From contig NZ_WAIE01000007.1 of assembly GCF_008830225.1 (NCBI RefSeq), forward strand, positions 62,001-126,000: a stretch of DNA of 64,000 bases. Reading direction: 5' to 3'. This stretch comes from Pseudodesulfovibrio senegalensis (GTDB taxonomy: Bacteria; Desulfobacterota; Desulfovibrionia; Desulfovibrionales; Desulfovibrionaceae). A model generated the notes under the pieces. It made no database searches and was not told the DNA's origin. It was given only the letters and a program-made list of their open reading frames with translations. This document shows positions 35,876-45,839 of the stretch, one piece after another. The position numbers were made by a program, and so were the translations under genes. Numbering within the stretch: the first letter of the stretch is position 1; every line of letters begins with the position of its first letter.

Positions 35876-38800
35876 TTATACCTCAAAGAGCATCTCCAGA
35901 TCATCGCGCGTCAGACTCTTGAGCGCCGACTGACCGGGGATGATTGCTTCGGCAACGTCTTTTTTCTGTTCCTGAAGTTTGAGGATTTTTTCTTCCACGG
36001 TGTTTTGGCAGATCATTTTGTAGGCAAAAACCTGCCGTTTTTGTCCGATGCGGTGGGTCCGGTCTGTTGCCTGATTTTCCACTGCCGGGTTCCACCACGG
36101 ATCGTAATGGATGACGTAGTCGGCTGAAGTCAGGTTGAGGCCGGTTCCGCCTGCCTTGAGCGAGATGAGGAACATGGGGATATCCGGCGAATCGTTGAAG
36201 CGGTCTACCTGCTCAAAACGGTCCTTGGACGAGCCGTCAAGATAGCAGAAAGGCATGTCTTTTATCTGTGCCCATGAACGAATGATTTTGAGCATGGATA
36301 CGAACTGCGAAAAAACGAGCACCTTGTGCCCGCCTTCGATGATGTCGGTCACCAGATCCTTGAACGCATCGAACTTGCCCGAAGGAAGGTTGGTTTCGAC
36401 CCCCGGGATGTCCAGCTTGAGCAGTCGCGGATGGCAACATATCTGGCGCAACTTGAGCAGGGCGTCCAGAATGGACATCTGGCTTTTGGCCAGTCCTTTT
36501 TCGTCTACATCCTTGAGCACTTGATCTTTGAGTCGCTTGGCAAGGGCGGTATAGAGTTCGCGCTGCTCGTCGATGAGTTCGCAATAGTGGGTTGTTTCGA
36601 TCTTGGGCGGCAGGTCCTTGGCAACTTCGGCCTTGGTACGGCGTAGGATAAACGGTTTGACCCGCGAACGCAGGAAGTCGAGGGTTTCCTCGTCTCCGTC
36701 CTTGATGGGTTTGACGATGCCGCGTTGAAACGAGTGCTGTGATCCCAGAAAGCCGGGCATGAGGAATTCGAACAGGGACCAGAGTTCGAAAAGGTTGTTT
36801 TCAATGGGCGTGCCCGAAAGACAGAGCTTCATGTCCGAATCCAGCTTGCGGACCGAGCGGGCCGTGATGGTGTTCGGGTTTTTGATGTTCTGGGCCTCAT
36901 CAAGGATGATGCTGCCATACCTGTATTTCAGTAATTCATCCAGATCGCGCCTGAGGAGGGCGTAGGTGGTGATGATCAGGTCCGAATCCTTGATGTGCTG
37001 GAACAGGTCTTCGCGCTTGGCACCGTAAATGGTCAGGCGTTTGAGGTCGGGAACGAATTTCTGGGCTTCCCGTTCCCAGTTGGGCAAAACCGACGTCGGC
37101 ACGATGATCAGGTTCGGGTACTGCATGTTGCGCTCTTTGAGCGACTGGATGAACGACAGGGTCTGGATGGTTTTTCCCAGTCCCATTTCATCGGCAAGGA
37201 TGCCGCCGAACCCGTATTCACGCAGAAAGTTGAGGTAACTGAGTCCCTGAACCTGATAGGGCCGGAGTGTGGCGTTGAGGTCCTTGGGGGGGGCGATTTC
37301 CTGAATTTCCTGGAAATTATGTATTTTCTCGCGCAACTGTACGAAGAATTCATCGGTCTGGGCGTGCGGAATATCATCCAGAATCTTGTCCAGAACCGGA
37401 GCTTCGAATTGCTGGAAGGTCTGTTGCGGCGGCTTGTCCGGGTCATAGCCCAGCGCCTTGAGCTTGTAACCGATGCGTTTGAGCCAGCTTTCCGGTAGGC
37501 TGGTATAGGAGCCGTCCTTGAGCTGCACGTAGCGTTTGCCGCTGGTCCAGGCCTTCCATATCTTGTCGATGGGAACGCGCTGGTCTTCGTATTCAACGGC
37601 CAGATCAAGGGTGAACCACTTGTTTTCCTCGTCCGATTCCACTTCGGCGACGATTTCCGGCTTGGAGTTTCGGACCTTGTAGCGGGTCAGGTTCTTTTCG
37701 CCGAACACTCGGTAAGCCTCGACCAGCATGGGGTAGTAGTCCAACAGGAAATTGATGGCTTCTTCCTGTTCCATGAACCAGATATGGTTGCTCCGGGGCT
37801 GGAATCCCATGTCTGCCAACTCGGCGAGCAACATGGCTTCTTCCTGCTGTTCGCGCAGGATCAGGAAACTTTTGCCTTCATAGTGGTAGCTTCCGGTCTG
37901 CAGGTCCGGGTTGGGGCCTGGCAGCGAGAATTCGCCGTGTTCGTTTTCATAGATGTTCTGAACCTTGAGGGTCAGCAGGCTGCCTTCCTCGTCCAGATAC
38001 AGCTTGGGGTTGTATTTGGCCGACTGGAAGATGGGACCGACACGCTCGATGAAATCTTCCTGTCCATGGAGGTCGGATTGCGGAATCTTGGTCCAGACAC
38101 GGTCGAGAAACTCGGAGATGTCCGAGTGGGGGATGATGGGCTGCTGCTCCACCATCTCCTGAATGAGCTGCGGATCAAGACCTGTCTGCACCGGATAGAA
38201 TCCCTGCTTGCGGTATACCCAGAGCGGGAGCCTGCCGTAAAAGAAAACTTCGTCTTCGGCTGTGATGGGGAACGGCAGTTTGTCTTCGCGGGCCAGCATG
38301 ATATCGAAATTCAGGCCGTCTTCCGAAAGATGCGGCGAGAGTTTGAGCTGCATGGTTTTGTTTTCCACGCGCACGGGCTGGTCGGTTTCTCGCAGGTAGA
38401 GATAGTATTCGTTTTTGATGGCCCGAAAAAACCAGGAATGGAGACCAGCCGGTATTTCCACGCGGTGCCCCCAATAATCGAGGTAGTAGCCGATCATTTC
38501 CGCCACGCGCGGCAGGGAAGGGGACGTTTCGCACCAGTCCGGGTTTTCCGTGATCTGATGCAGGGTGACCTCGTTTTGCACCTGCGAAATGCCGGACTTG
38601 TTCTGGCGTGCGCGGAAAAAAGCTACCTGCAGGCGTCCCGGTTCAGGGTAGAGCCGGTAGATCAGGTAGTGCTTGCCTGCTTCGGGTTCCAGTTCCGTGG
38701 CGAAAAAGGGGCGAAAGGTCTGGTGCCAGTCCGTGCGTGGGGTGGGAACCGATTCTCCGGAGTCGTCGTCAAGGGATTTGAGTAGCTTGACGGCCGTGGC

Positions 38801-39085
38801 TGCAATGTGGCGGCATACGCCGGAAAAGGAATCCGGGCAGTTGCAGTAGTAGTTTATTGTGTTGTCGCCGAGGTTTATACCAACTTCCGAGGCGTAGTTC
38901 TGAAAGTCGTCGCCCTCGACCTGCCCTTCGATGTCCCAGTACTGTTCGCGTTTTTTCAGGTCCATTTTGCGAACGTTACCCATGGCAACGATATTTTGCC
39001 CCATTTCCAGAATGTAGTCGGGGATGGTATCGTTGACAAAGTCCTGAAGTATTTTTTTGACAACCGCTTCTTCGCCGTTCGTCAT
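35876..39085 (-). CDS. SWIM zinc-finger SNF2-family helicase
   Basis: A DNA-dependent ATPase of about 1069 residues. The N-terminal SWIM finger CxCx(n)CxH is seen as YCNCPDSFSGVCRHIA near residues 80-95. A middle region of unknown fold follows, then the SNF2 ATPase with Walker A DEMGLGKTIQT, DEAQ box, and C-terminal helicase motifs (VLVFSQF, SLKAGGTGLNLTSA, DRTHRIGQ). Bacterial members are HepA/RapA-like in motor but their roles are mostly unknown. The start at MTNGEEAV is chosen after AAGGAG with long spacing; an ATG 24 bases earlier is possible. Confidence 0.92.
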   Translation of the reverse strand: MTNGEEAVVKKILQDFVNDTIPDYILEMGQNIVAMGNVRKMDLKKREQYWDIEGQVEGDDFQNYASEVGINLGDNTINYYCNCPDSFSGVCRHIAATAVKLLKSLDDDSGESVPTPRTDWHQTFRPFFATELEPEAGKHYLIYRLYPEPGRLQVAFFRARQNKSGISQVQNEVTLHQITENPDWCETSPSLPRVAEMIGYYLDYWGHRVEIPAGLHSWFFRAIKNEYYLYLRETDQPVRVENKTMQLKLSPHLSEDGLNFDIMLAREDKLPFPITAEDEVFFYGRLPLWVYRKQGFYPVQTGLDPQLIQEMVEQQPIIPHSDISEFLDRVWTKIPQSDLHGQEDFIERVGPIFQSAKYNPKLYLDEEGSLLTLKVQNIYENEHGEFSLPGPNPDLQTGSYHYEGKSFLILREQQEEAMLLAELADMGFQPRSNHIWFMEQEEAINFLLDYYPMLVEAYRVFGEKNLTRYKVRNSKPEIVAEVESDEENKWFTLDLAVEYEDQRVPIDKIWKAWTSGKRYVQLKDGSYTSLPESWLKRIGYKLKALGYDPDKPPQQTFQQFEAPVLDKILDDIPHAQTDEFFVQLREKIHNFQEIQEIAPPKDLNATLRPYQVQGLSYLNFLREYGFGGILADEMGLGKTIQTLSFIQSLKERNMQYPNLIIVPTSVLPNWEREAQKFVPDLKRLTIYGAKREDLFQHIKDSDLIITTYALLRRDLDELLKYRYGSIILDEAQNIKNPNTITARSVRKLDSDMKLCLSGTPIENNLFELWSLFEFLMPGFLGSQHSFQRGIVKPIKDGDEETLDFLRSRVKPFILRRTKAEVAKDLPPKIETTHYCELIDEQRELYTALAKRLKDQVLKDVDEKGLAKSQMSILDALLKLRQICCHPRLLKLDIPGVETNLPSGKFDAFKDLVTDIIEGGHKVLVFSQFVSMLKIIRSWAQIKDMPFCYLDGSSKDRFEQVDRFNDSPDIPMFLISLKAGGTGLNLTSADYVIHYDPWWNPAVENQATDRTHRIGQKRQVFAYKMICQNTVEEKILKLQEQKKDVAEAIIPGQSALKSLTRDDLEMLFEV

Positions 39086-39274
39086 GTTGTAGTGAGCTCC
39101 TTGTATCATCAAATCCGCACCAAGGTGGCCTGGTTCAGGGCTATGGCGGGGGCGGAAAATCTATGTAATACTTGGGACTGCGGCACGGAACAGGGCGTGA
39201 AGAAACACGTGTTGGCATGCGCCCCCCAAGAACTAATTGTATATGATCCAAATACCCACTTTTGGCAAGAAAAA

Positions 39275-40915
39275 ATGAAAGTAGCCTTGGTTGTTCTGCT
39301 GTTTATAATGTCATTGGCCTTCGGGGGCTGTTCCGAATCTGCCGACCAGGGTCAGGACGACTCTGATGCGCATGCCGCAACCGAACCGATTGTCGGAATT
39401 CCCGAATACGGCGGACGTATCATCGAAGCATCGCTCGGCGGCTTTACCCGTCTTATTCCCGGCTTGTCGACGGACGCGGGGTCTTCCGAGGTGCAATCCA
39501 AGATTTACGTGTCTGCGCTCAAGTACGACAAGAACATCAACCTTGTTCCCTATGCTGCGAAATCGTTTGAGGTTCTGGACGGCGGCAAACATCTGAAGTT
39601 CGTCCTGCGCAAGGATATTCGCTGGTTTGACGGCGAGCCGCTCACGGCCAGAGATGTGGAGTTCACTTATCGGCTGATGATTGATCCCAAAACGCCTACG
39701 GCCTATGCCGCGGACTGGAAGGCCATCAGCGAATTTCGTCTGACCGGGCCGTATTCCTTTGAGGTCTTTTACGACCAGCCTTTTGCGCGAGGCCTTGTGA
39801 CCTGGGCCCATGACATCCTGCCCGAACATGCTCTGGCCGGGGAGGACCTGTCCAATACGCGGTACAGCCGCGAACCGCTCGGAGCAGGTCCCTACAAGCT
39901 CAAGGAATGGATTCCGGGACGGCGACTCGTGTTGGAAGCCAATGATGATTTTTTTCAGGGCAGGCCGTATATTGAACGGATCATCTACCGGGAGATTCCC
40001 GATCTTTCCACCCAGTTTCTGGAGCTTGAAGCCAGAAACATCGATATGATGGGCCTCACCCCCCTGCAATACCTGCGTCAGACCCGGGGCAGCAAATGGG
40101 ATCGCTACAGGAAGTTCAAGTACCTTTCGTTCGGGTACACCTATCTGGGCTTCAACTTCAGGCATCCGTTCTTTCAAGATGTTCGCGTTCGGCGTGCCAT
40201 CGATATGGCCATCGACAAACAGGAGATCGTCAAGGGCGTGCTCATGGGCATGGGCGTGCCTGCGGTGGGACCGTACAAGCCCGGGACATGGCAGTTCGAT
40301 GAGGATATCCGGGACCGTGGCTATCACCCCGAACAGGCCCGCAAGCTGCTGGCCCAGGCCGGATGGCGTGATACGGATGGGGACGGGCTTCTGGACAAGG
40401 ACGGCAAGCCGTTCTACTTTACCATTTTGACCAATCAGGGCAATTCCCAACGAAGCAAGGCCGGAGTTATCATTCAGGAGAGGCTGCGCGACATTGGAAT
40501 ACGTGTGGATATTCGTATTGTCGAGTGGGCGGCATTCTTGCACGAGTTCGTGGACAAGGGGCGGTTCGACGCCGTGATTTTGAGTTGGAATATTTTACAG
40601 GACCCTGATCTCTACGACGTGTGGCATTCGTCCAAGGTCATTCCCGACGGATTGAATTTTATCAGCTATGCAAATGACGAATTGGACAGCTTGCTGGAGC
40701 GCGGGCGCAGGCTTGTGAATAAGGCTGATCGGAAAAAGATATATGACCGCGTTCAGGAAATCCTGTTCGAAGACCAGCCGTACGTGTTTCTTTACATTCC
40801 ATACTCCCTGCCCATCGTGAATGCCCGTGTACAGGGAATCAAGGCCGCTCCGGCCGGTATTGGTTACAATTACACCAAGTGGTGGATTCCCAAAAAAATG
40901 CAAATGCAACAATAA
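39275..40915 (+). CDS. Peptide/nickel-type ABC transporter substrate-binding lipoprotein
   Basis: A 546-residue family 5 binding protein for oligopeptides or similar ligands. Lipoprotein signal with lipobox LAFGGC (Cys19), then the long three-domain fold with the family signature region (YEVxPYAAKSFEVLDGGKHLKFVLR-like start, FRHPFFQDVRVRRAIDMAID in the middle). No permease or ATPase gene is nearby, so it is an orphan binding protein or works with a transporter elsewhere. It ends 14 bases before rel. Confidence 0.88.
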   Translation: MKVALVVLLFIMSLAFGGCSESADQGQDDSDAHAATEPIVGIPEYGGRIIEASLGGFTRLIPGLSTDAGSSEVQSKIYVSALKYDKNINLVPYAAKSFEVLDGGKHLKFVLRKDIRWFDGEPLTARDVEFTYRLMIDPKTPTAYAADWKAISEFRLTGPYSFEVFYDQPFARGLVTWAHDILPEHALAGEDLSNTRYSREPLGAGPYKLKEWIPGRRLVLEANDDFFQGRPYIERIIYREIPDLSTQFLELEARNIDMMGLTPLQYLRQTRGSKWDRYRKFKYLSFGYTYLGFNFRHPFFQDVRVRRAIDMAIDKQEIVKGVLMGMGVPAVGPYKPGTWQFDEDIRDRGYHPEQARKLLAQAGWRDTDGDGLLDKDGKPFYFTILTNQGNSQRSKAGVIIQERLRDIGIRVDIRIVEWAAFLHEFVDKGRFDAVILSWNILQDPDLYDVWHSSKVIPDGLNFISYANDELDSLLERGRRLVNKADRKKIYDRVQEILFEDQPYVFLYIPYSLPIVNARVQGIKAAPAGIGYNYTKWWIPKKMQMQQ

Positions 40916-40929
40916 AAGACTGGCGCTGA

Positions 40930-43092
40930 ATGATTCGAATTACTGACATAACCGACAAGGTTTCAGGATATATTGAAAATCCTGATCTCGCGCTCATACA
41001 GAAAGCGTATATTTTTGCTGCCCAGGCCCACGAGGGCGTGGTGCGCCTGTCCGGGGAGCCGTATATTTCCCACCCCATGTCCGTGGCTTACCAACTGGCG
41101 GTAATGCAGCTGGACGAGGCTTCGGTGGCGGCTGGCCTGCTTCATGACACCGTGGAGGATACGGATACCACCATCGATGAAATCGAAGATCTTTTCGGTT
41201 CGGACGTGGCCGACATCGTTGACGGGGTCACGAAGATCAGCAAGATGCAATTCGAATCCAAAGCCGTGGCCCAGGCGGAGAATATCCGCAAGATGATACT
41301 GGCCATGGCCGAGGATATCCGTGTGCTCATGGTCAAATTGGCGGACCGTCTGCACAACATGCGCACCCTTGATCACATGAAGCCCATCAAGCAGCGCATG
41401 ATCGCCCAGGAGACCGTGGACATTTATGCACCGCTTGCCAACCGGCTTGGTTTGCACCGCATCAAGACCGAGCTTGAGGACATGTGTCTTCGTTTTCTCA
41501 AGCCCGACGTATACAGCCAGTTGAGCGAGGCCGTTGCAAAGCACCGTTCTGCCGGCCAGGAATATATCGACAAGGTCATTTCCCTGATTCAGGGCATGTT
41601 GTCCAAGAACAAGATCAAGGGGCATGTCTACGGCCGCACCAAGCACCTGCACAGCACGCATCAAAAAATGATCCAGCAGGATCTGAGTTTCGAGGAAATC
41701 TACGACCTGATCGCCTTTCGCGTCATCGTGCCCTCGGTCAAGGATTGTTATGCCGTGTTGGGGCTGATTCACGCCGCATGGAAGCCGATTCCCGGTCGAT
41801 TCAAGGATTATATTTCCATTCCCAAGGCCAACATGTACCAGAGCCTTCACTCCACGGTCATCGGGCCGGACGGCGAGCGCATCGAGATACAGATTCGCAC
41901 GGAGGAAATGAACCGGGTGGCCGAATACGGTGTTGCCGCACATTGGCAATACAAGGAAGTCGGCAAGGGGGCGAAAAGGAACAAGACAACCGGCCAGCGT
42001 GATGCCGAACGTTTCACCTGGTTGCGCCAGATTCTGGACTGGCAGCGGGAACTCAACGATCCGCGCGAGTTCATGGCTTCGTTGCGTTTCGACCTGTTTC
42101 AGGACGAAGTATACGTCTTCACTCCCAACGGCGATATCAAGGAAATGCCGGACGGGGCCACGCCTGTGGATTTCGCATATATGATTCATACGGAAGTGGG
42201 TGATCATTGTGCCGGTGCCAAGGTCAACGGACGTCTCGTTCCCCTGCATACCGAATTGAAGAACGGCGATTCCGTCGAGATCATCACGGACAAGAATCGC
42301 AGTCCCAGCAGGGATTGGCTCAAGTTTGTGAAAACGGCCAAGGCCAGAACCCGCATCAAGCAGCACATCCGCACGGTGGAGCGTGAGCGCAGCATTGCGT
42401 TGGGCAAGGAACTGCTGGAAAAGGAAGGGCGCCGCGTCGGCATCAATTTCCAGAAGCATCTCAAGGACGGCGAATTTCAGAAGCTGGCGCAGGAGTTCAA
42501 CTGCAGCAGTGCCGACGATCTCATCGCTCAGGTGGGATATTCCAATTTTACGCCGAAAAAGGTGCTCAAGCGTCTGTACACCGTGTTGCACGGGGAAGAA
42601 CGTCGCCAGAAAATACCGGAAAAGGCGGCCCAGCCAGCCCAGCCCAAGGCCAAGAGCGATGGCCTGAGCATCAGCGGTGTGGACAAGATGCTGGTACGGT
42701 TTGCGGTTTGCTGCAACCCGTTACCCGGGGATCCCATTGTCGGCTACATTACCCGGGGCCGTGGCGTTACCATTCATAGAGTGGACTGTCACAACGTCAA
42801 GAATTTCGAGACGGAACGCCTGCTTCCCGTTTCATGGGAGGGCGAGGAAGAGCGTTCGTATCCCGCCAAAATTCGTATCAAGTGTCGTAACCGGAAGGGC
42901 ATGCTCGGCAAGATATGCATCATGCTCAGCGAGGCGGACGTGAATATTGATTCCGGAACCTTCGAGTCCATGGTTGACGGCACTTCCCAATTGGAATTCA
43001 CCGTCGAGGTGAAGGACCTTGCCCAGTTGTATTCCGCCTTGTCCAAGGTCAAGAATCTGGATGCGGTATACGAGGCGCTTCGCGTTTCCTGA
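40930..43092 (+). CDS. rel: Bifunctional (p)ppGpp synthetase/hydrolase (Rel/SpoT)
   Basis: Makes and degrades the stringent-response alarmone (p)ppGpp. The 720-residue protein has all domains in order: HD hydrolase (about 25-180, with intact HD at 72-73 and ED at 76-77), synthetase (about 235-350, RVIVPSVKDCYAVLG and YISIPKANMYQSLHSTV), TGS (about 385-450) and C-terminal ACT (about 650-720). The intact HD/ED motif indicates hydrolase activity as well as synthesis, so this is probably the single Rel of the organism. Confidence 0.95.
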   Translation: MIRITDITDKVSGYIENPDLALIQKAYIFAAQAHEGVVRLSGEPYISHPMSVAYQLAVMQLDEASVAAGLLHDTVEDTDTTIDEIEDLFGSDVADIVDGVTKISKMQFESKAVAQAENIRKMILAMAEDIRVLMVKLADRLHNMRTLDHMKPIKQRMIAQETVDIYAPLANRLGLHRIKTELEDMCLRFLKPDVYSQLSEAVAKHRSAGQEYIDKVISLIQGMLSKNKIKGHVYGRTKHLHSTHQKMIQQDLSFEEIYDLIAFRVIVPSVKDCYAVLGLIHAAWKPIPGRFKDYISIPKANMYQSLHSTVIGPDGERIEIQIRTEEMNRVAEYGVAAHWQYKEVGKGAKRNKTTGQRDAERFTWLRQILDWQRELNDPREFMASLRFDLFQDEVYVFTPNGDIKEMPDGATPVDFAYMIHTEVGDHCAGAKVNGRLVPLHTELKNGDSVEIITDKNRSPSRDWLKFVKTAKARTRIKQHIRTVERERSIALGKELLEKEGRRVGINFQKHLKDGEFQKLAQEFNCSSADDLIAQVGYSNFTPKKVLKRLYTVLHGEERRQKIPEKAAQPAQPKAKSDGLSISGVDKMLVRFAVCCNPLPGDPIVGYITRGRGVTIHRVDCHNVKNFETERLLPVSWEGEEERSYPAKIRIKCRNRKGMLGKICIMLSEADVNIDSGTFESMVDGTSQLEFTVEVKDLAQLYSALSKVKNLDAVYEALRVS

Positions 43093-43109
43093 TTCAGTCT
43101 TCGGCTATG

Positions 43110-43144
43110 AAAAAAGCCCGCCGGGAGGAGTGGCGGGCTTTTTG
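43110..43144. terminator. Bidirectional intrinsic terminator between rel and cytochrome c3
   Basis: AAAAAGCCCGCC and GGCGGGCTTTTT form a long A/T-flanked stem with a 9-base loop. It serves rel on the plus strand and the cytochrome gene on the minus strand. Confidence 0.93.
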
Positions 43145-43188
43145 TAACTCCGGTGGGGAGACCCGGAGACGAGGGGGGAGGAGGTTCT

Positions 43189-43587
43189 TTACTTCTTCGG
43201 ATGGCACTGCTTGCAGGACTTGGGAGCAACCTTGTTGCCCTGCTTTATGGCAGCCTTGTGACATCCAAGACAGCTTTGCGGTGCCTTGGAGGCATGAAAC
43301 GCCTTGTAGAAACTCATCTTTTCCTTCTTGCTGGGCTGATCATGACATCCTGCGTTCGAACAGCTGCGAATTTCGCTTGTCCCGTCCCAAGTGTGATGGC
43401 ACGTCGTACATTCCAGTCCCTTTGCCATGTGCTTTTGGTGCGAGAACTGAACCGGTGTCTTCTTGGCCTGTATCGATTCCGGGGCGGCGAGGAGCATGTC
43501 GTCCGGAGCCGAAGGGGCGGCGTAGGCATTGCTTACACAGAGCAGGAACGCAGCCAGCACAAGGAGTTGGTAAGTGTTGAGTCTCAT
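43189..43587 (-). CDS. Cytochrome c3 family protein (tetraheme)
   Basis: A periplasmic 132-residue electron carrier that links hydrogenases and membrane complexes such as Rnf in sulfate reducers. A Sec signal peptide ends near ANAYAA. Four heme sites are visible: CTTCHH, CSNAGCH (the C-x4-C-H form), CLGCH and CKQCH. Classical type I c3 has the x4 spacing at hemes 2 and 4; here only the second has it. An axial-ligand region (VQFSHQKH) precedes heme 1. AAGGAG lies 5 bases before the ATG. Confidence 0.92.
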   Translation of the reverse strand: MRLNTYQLLVLAAFLLCVSNAYAAPSAPDDMLLAAPESIQAKKTPVQFSHQKHMAKGLECTTCHHTWDGTSEIRSCSNAGCHDQPSKKEKMSFYKAFHASKAPQSCLGCHKAAIKQGNKVAPKSCKQCHPKK

Positions 43588-43805
43588 GGCGTCTCCTTGG
43601 TTGGAGGTTGTCTTTGTTATGAAGATAAGCAATGGCCGTGCCATAAGAGTAAGTGTCTGATAATGAAGGGTAAAATTGAACCATGGCGGGCCAAGGGCGT
43701 TTATGGGCGTACCAAAGGTGCACGCTCTGCGCACGGTTGGTTCACTGGGGCGTATGCGGAGAGAAGGGCGGGGAAAAGCTGTGACCTCGGGGAACTGATG
43801 CAGAT

Positions 43806-43831
43806 AAAAAAGGGAGGGCAAACGCCCTCCC
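43806..43831 (-). terminator. Intrinsic terminator of the second amino-acid ABC transporter operon
   Basis: On the minus strand GGGAGGGC-GTTT-GCCCTCCC forms an 8-bp stem followed by T residues. It lies 7 bases after the permease stop. Confidence 0.9.
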
Positions 43832-43837
43832 TGTTGT

Positions 43838-45601
43838 TTACATGTCCAGCCGGACTTTTTCCGGACTCAGGCGCCGTTCCAGATGGGCGGCGTATTTGCT
43901 CATGCAGAAGCAGCATATGAAATACAGCGCGGCGACCGCGGTGTAGATCTCGAAGGGATAGACCATCAGGCGGTTGTTCAGGGCAAAACCGGCACGGGTC
44001 AGTTCCATCACGCCGATGATGTAGGCCAGCGAGGTGTCCTTGAATGCGGCAATGAACAGGCCTACGAGCCCCGGAAGCATTTGCTTGAGTGCTTGCGGCA
44101 GGATGATTTTGCGCATTGTCTGGAAGTAGGTCAGCCCAGTGGATTGGGCTGCTTCCACCTGTCCGGGCGGGATGTTTTCGATGCCTGCACGCACGATTTC
44201 CGCAATGTATGCGCCGAAGAATATGGTCATGGCCCATGTTGCGGCCCAGAATGCCTGCAATTCGATTTTCAGGATGACCGGGATGGTGAAGAACATCCAC
44301 GAAAGCACGATGACCAGCGGGTTGGCGCGGATCAATTCAATATAGATGGTGCAGGGAATCCTGAAGAAACGGTACTTGGAGGTGCGTCCCATGCCTGCGA
44401 ACAGCCCGATGATGAAACTGCAGGAGATGGCGAATACGGCCATTATGATGGAACTGGAAAGACCACCGAGCCCCATGAAGAACTCGGTATCGCCGCCGTT
44501 GGGGAATCGCCACAATACGAGCGTTCTCAGGTTTTTGGCGATGATTTCCCAGTTGAAGCCCAAGAGCGCCTTGGCGACCATGAACAGCAGGTAGCAAAGG
44601 AACAGGACGAATAGGCCCCGACCGGCAATGGTCATGCCTTTCCATGCTACCTTGAGCGCGCGTTCCGTGGGCGACAGAGTCTTGGAGGCTGCCCGTTTGC
44701 GCGCCATCCTGCGCTTGGTGCGTGAGCACCGGGAGTAGATGGCTCCGAATATCCAGAAAAGAGCGTCCGAAATTTTGCGGATGAACGTTTCCTGCCCTTT
44801 GGGCACGATTTTGAGCTTGGCGTTGACCAGGTTCATGATTCCGGCAATGAGCAGCGAAAGCAGCGTGTAGATGATGGTCGCTGCGGTCAGGGCCTCGAAC
44901 CAGTGGTAGGTCAGGGAGGTGACTTCCGTCATGGCCCAGAAGATTTCCATGACGCCGATGGTTTGGGCCAGTGACGAGTTTTTCATGTTGTTCAGGAATT
45001 CACTGCCCAGAGGCGGGATGATCTCCCGAAAGGCCAGCGGGAGGATGATCCTGCGCAGGGTTTGCCCGAAGGTCAGCCCTGAGGAATAGGATGCCTCAAG
45101 CAATCCTTTGGGAATGGATTGGATGCCCGAGCGGATGATTTCAGCCATGAACGCGCTGGTGAATACGCCGAGGCCCACCACCGCGATCCAGAATTCGAAA
45201 TCCAGCTCGAAAAGCTGCATGCGGATGTCTTCGGGGAATGCATATGGCAGTGCAAAGTTCCAGAAAAACAACTGCACCAAAAGCGGCGTGTTGCGGAAAA
45301 TTTCCACATAGCACGTGGCAAACCAGTATACGGGCTTGAAATTCGAAAGGCGCGCCAGCCCGAACACCGTGCCCAGCCCGAGAGCGATCAGTGCCGAATA
45401 GATGGAAATGGTGATGGTCAGGTTCAGGCCATTGAGCAGCAATTCGCTCATGAAGCCGTATTGGGTCTTTTCAAAAAGAATGGCCCAGTGGAAGTCGTAT
45501 TTGAATTCAAAGACAAAGCCGAAATAATATACGACCAGCGCGAGCAGGCAGAACAGGGCCACGTTCTGGACCCATATTTTTTCAAAATAATGTTTGAACA
45601 T
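43838..45601 (-). CDS. Polar amino-acid ABC transporter, two permease domains fused in one chain
   Basis: A 587-residue protein holding two complete His/Glu/Gln-type permease domains. The first (about 10-270) has the EAA loop EASYSSGLTFGQTLRRIILP; the second (about 315-580) has EAAQSTGLTYFQTMRKIILP. Usually these are two genes, as in the operon near 17-18 kb. A basic linker (about 275-310, RTKRRMARKR) joins them. The start at MFKHYFEK is chosen, with weak GGAA upstream. It should form the whole channel with two copies of the ATPase encoded upstream. Confidence 0.9.
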   Translation of the reverse strand: MFKHYFEKIWVQNVALFCLLALVVYYFGFVFEFKYDFHWAILFEKTQYGFMSELLLNGLNLTITISIYSALIALGLGTVFGLARLSNFKPVYWFATCYVEIFRNTPLLVQLFFWNFALPYAFPEDIRMQLFELDFEFWIAVVGLGVFTSAFMAEIIRSGIQSIPKGLLEASYSSGLTFGQTLRRIILPLAFREIIPPLGSEFLNNMKNSSLAQTIGVMEIFWAMTEVTSLTYHWFEALTAATIIYTLLSLLIAGIMNLVNAKLKIVPKGQETFIRKISDALFWIFGAIYSRCSRTKRRMARKRAASKTLSPTERALKVAWKGMTIAGRGLFVLFLCYLLFMVAKALLGFNWEIIAKNLRTLVLWRFPNGGDTEFFMGLGGLSSSIIMAVFAISCSFIIGLFAGMGRTSKYRFFRIPCTIYIELIRANPLVIVLSWMFFTIPVILKIELQAFWAATWAMTIFFGAYIAEIVRAGIENIPPGQVEAAQSTGLTYFQTMRKIILPQALKQMLPGLVGLFIAAFKDTSLAYIIGVMELTRAGFALNNRLMVYPFEIYTAVAALYFICCFCMSKYAAHLERRLSPEKVRLDM

Positions 45602-45790
45602 CGTTTTCCATCGCGTAACGGCTTCGGGCAAAGCCCGGAACCTTGGGCTGTTGGTAAAGGTTCGATTGCTGCGTTACTGCAAAAAGCTCAAATCATCACG
45701 TACCTGAAGTACGGCTCGTCCTTGCTTTTTTCTTGCGCCTCGCACGCAAACCTTTCTCAACAGTCTGGCATGTTGAAGTTTATAATTTGC

Positions 45791-45813
45791 GGCTCCGGGC
45801 AAGGCCCGGAGCC
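45791..45813 (-). other. Strong stem-loop between binding-protein and permease genes
   Basis: GGCTCCGGGC and its complement form a perfect 10-bp stem with a 3-base loop and no U-tract, 26 bases after the binding-protein stop. Like the hairpin near 17.4 kb in the other transporter, it probably protects the binding-protein mRNA. Confidence 0.6.
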
Positions 45814-45839
45814 GTGTTCATTACGGTGTCGCGTGGACC

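Noticed and set aside
40963-42591. A 542-codon minus-strand frame opposite rel
   Set aside because: Antisense to a well-conserved gene; high GC keeps such frames open.
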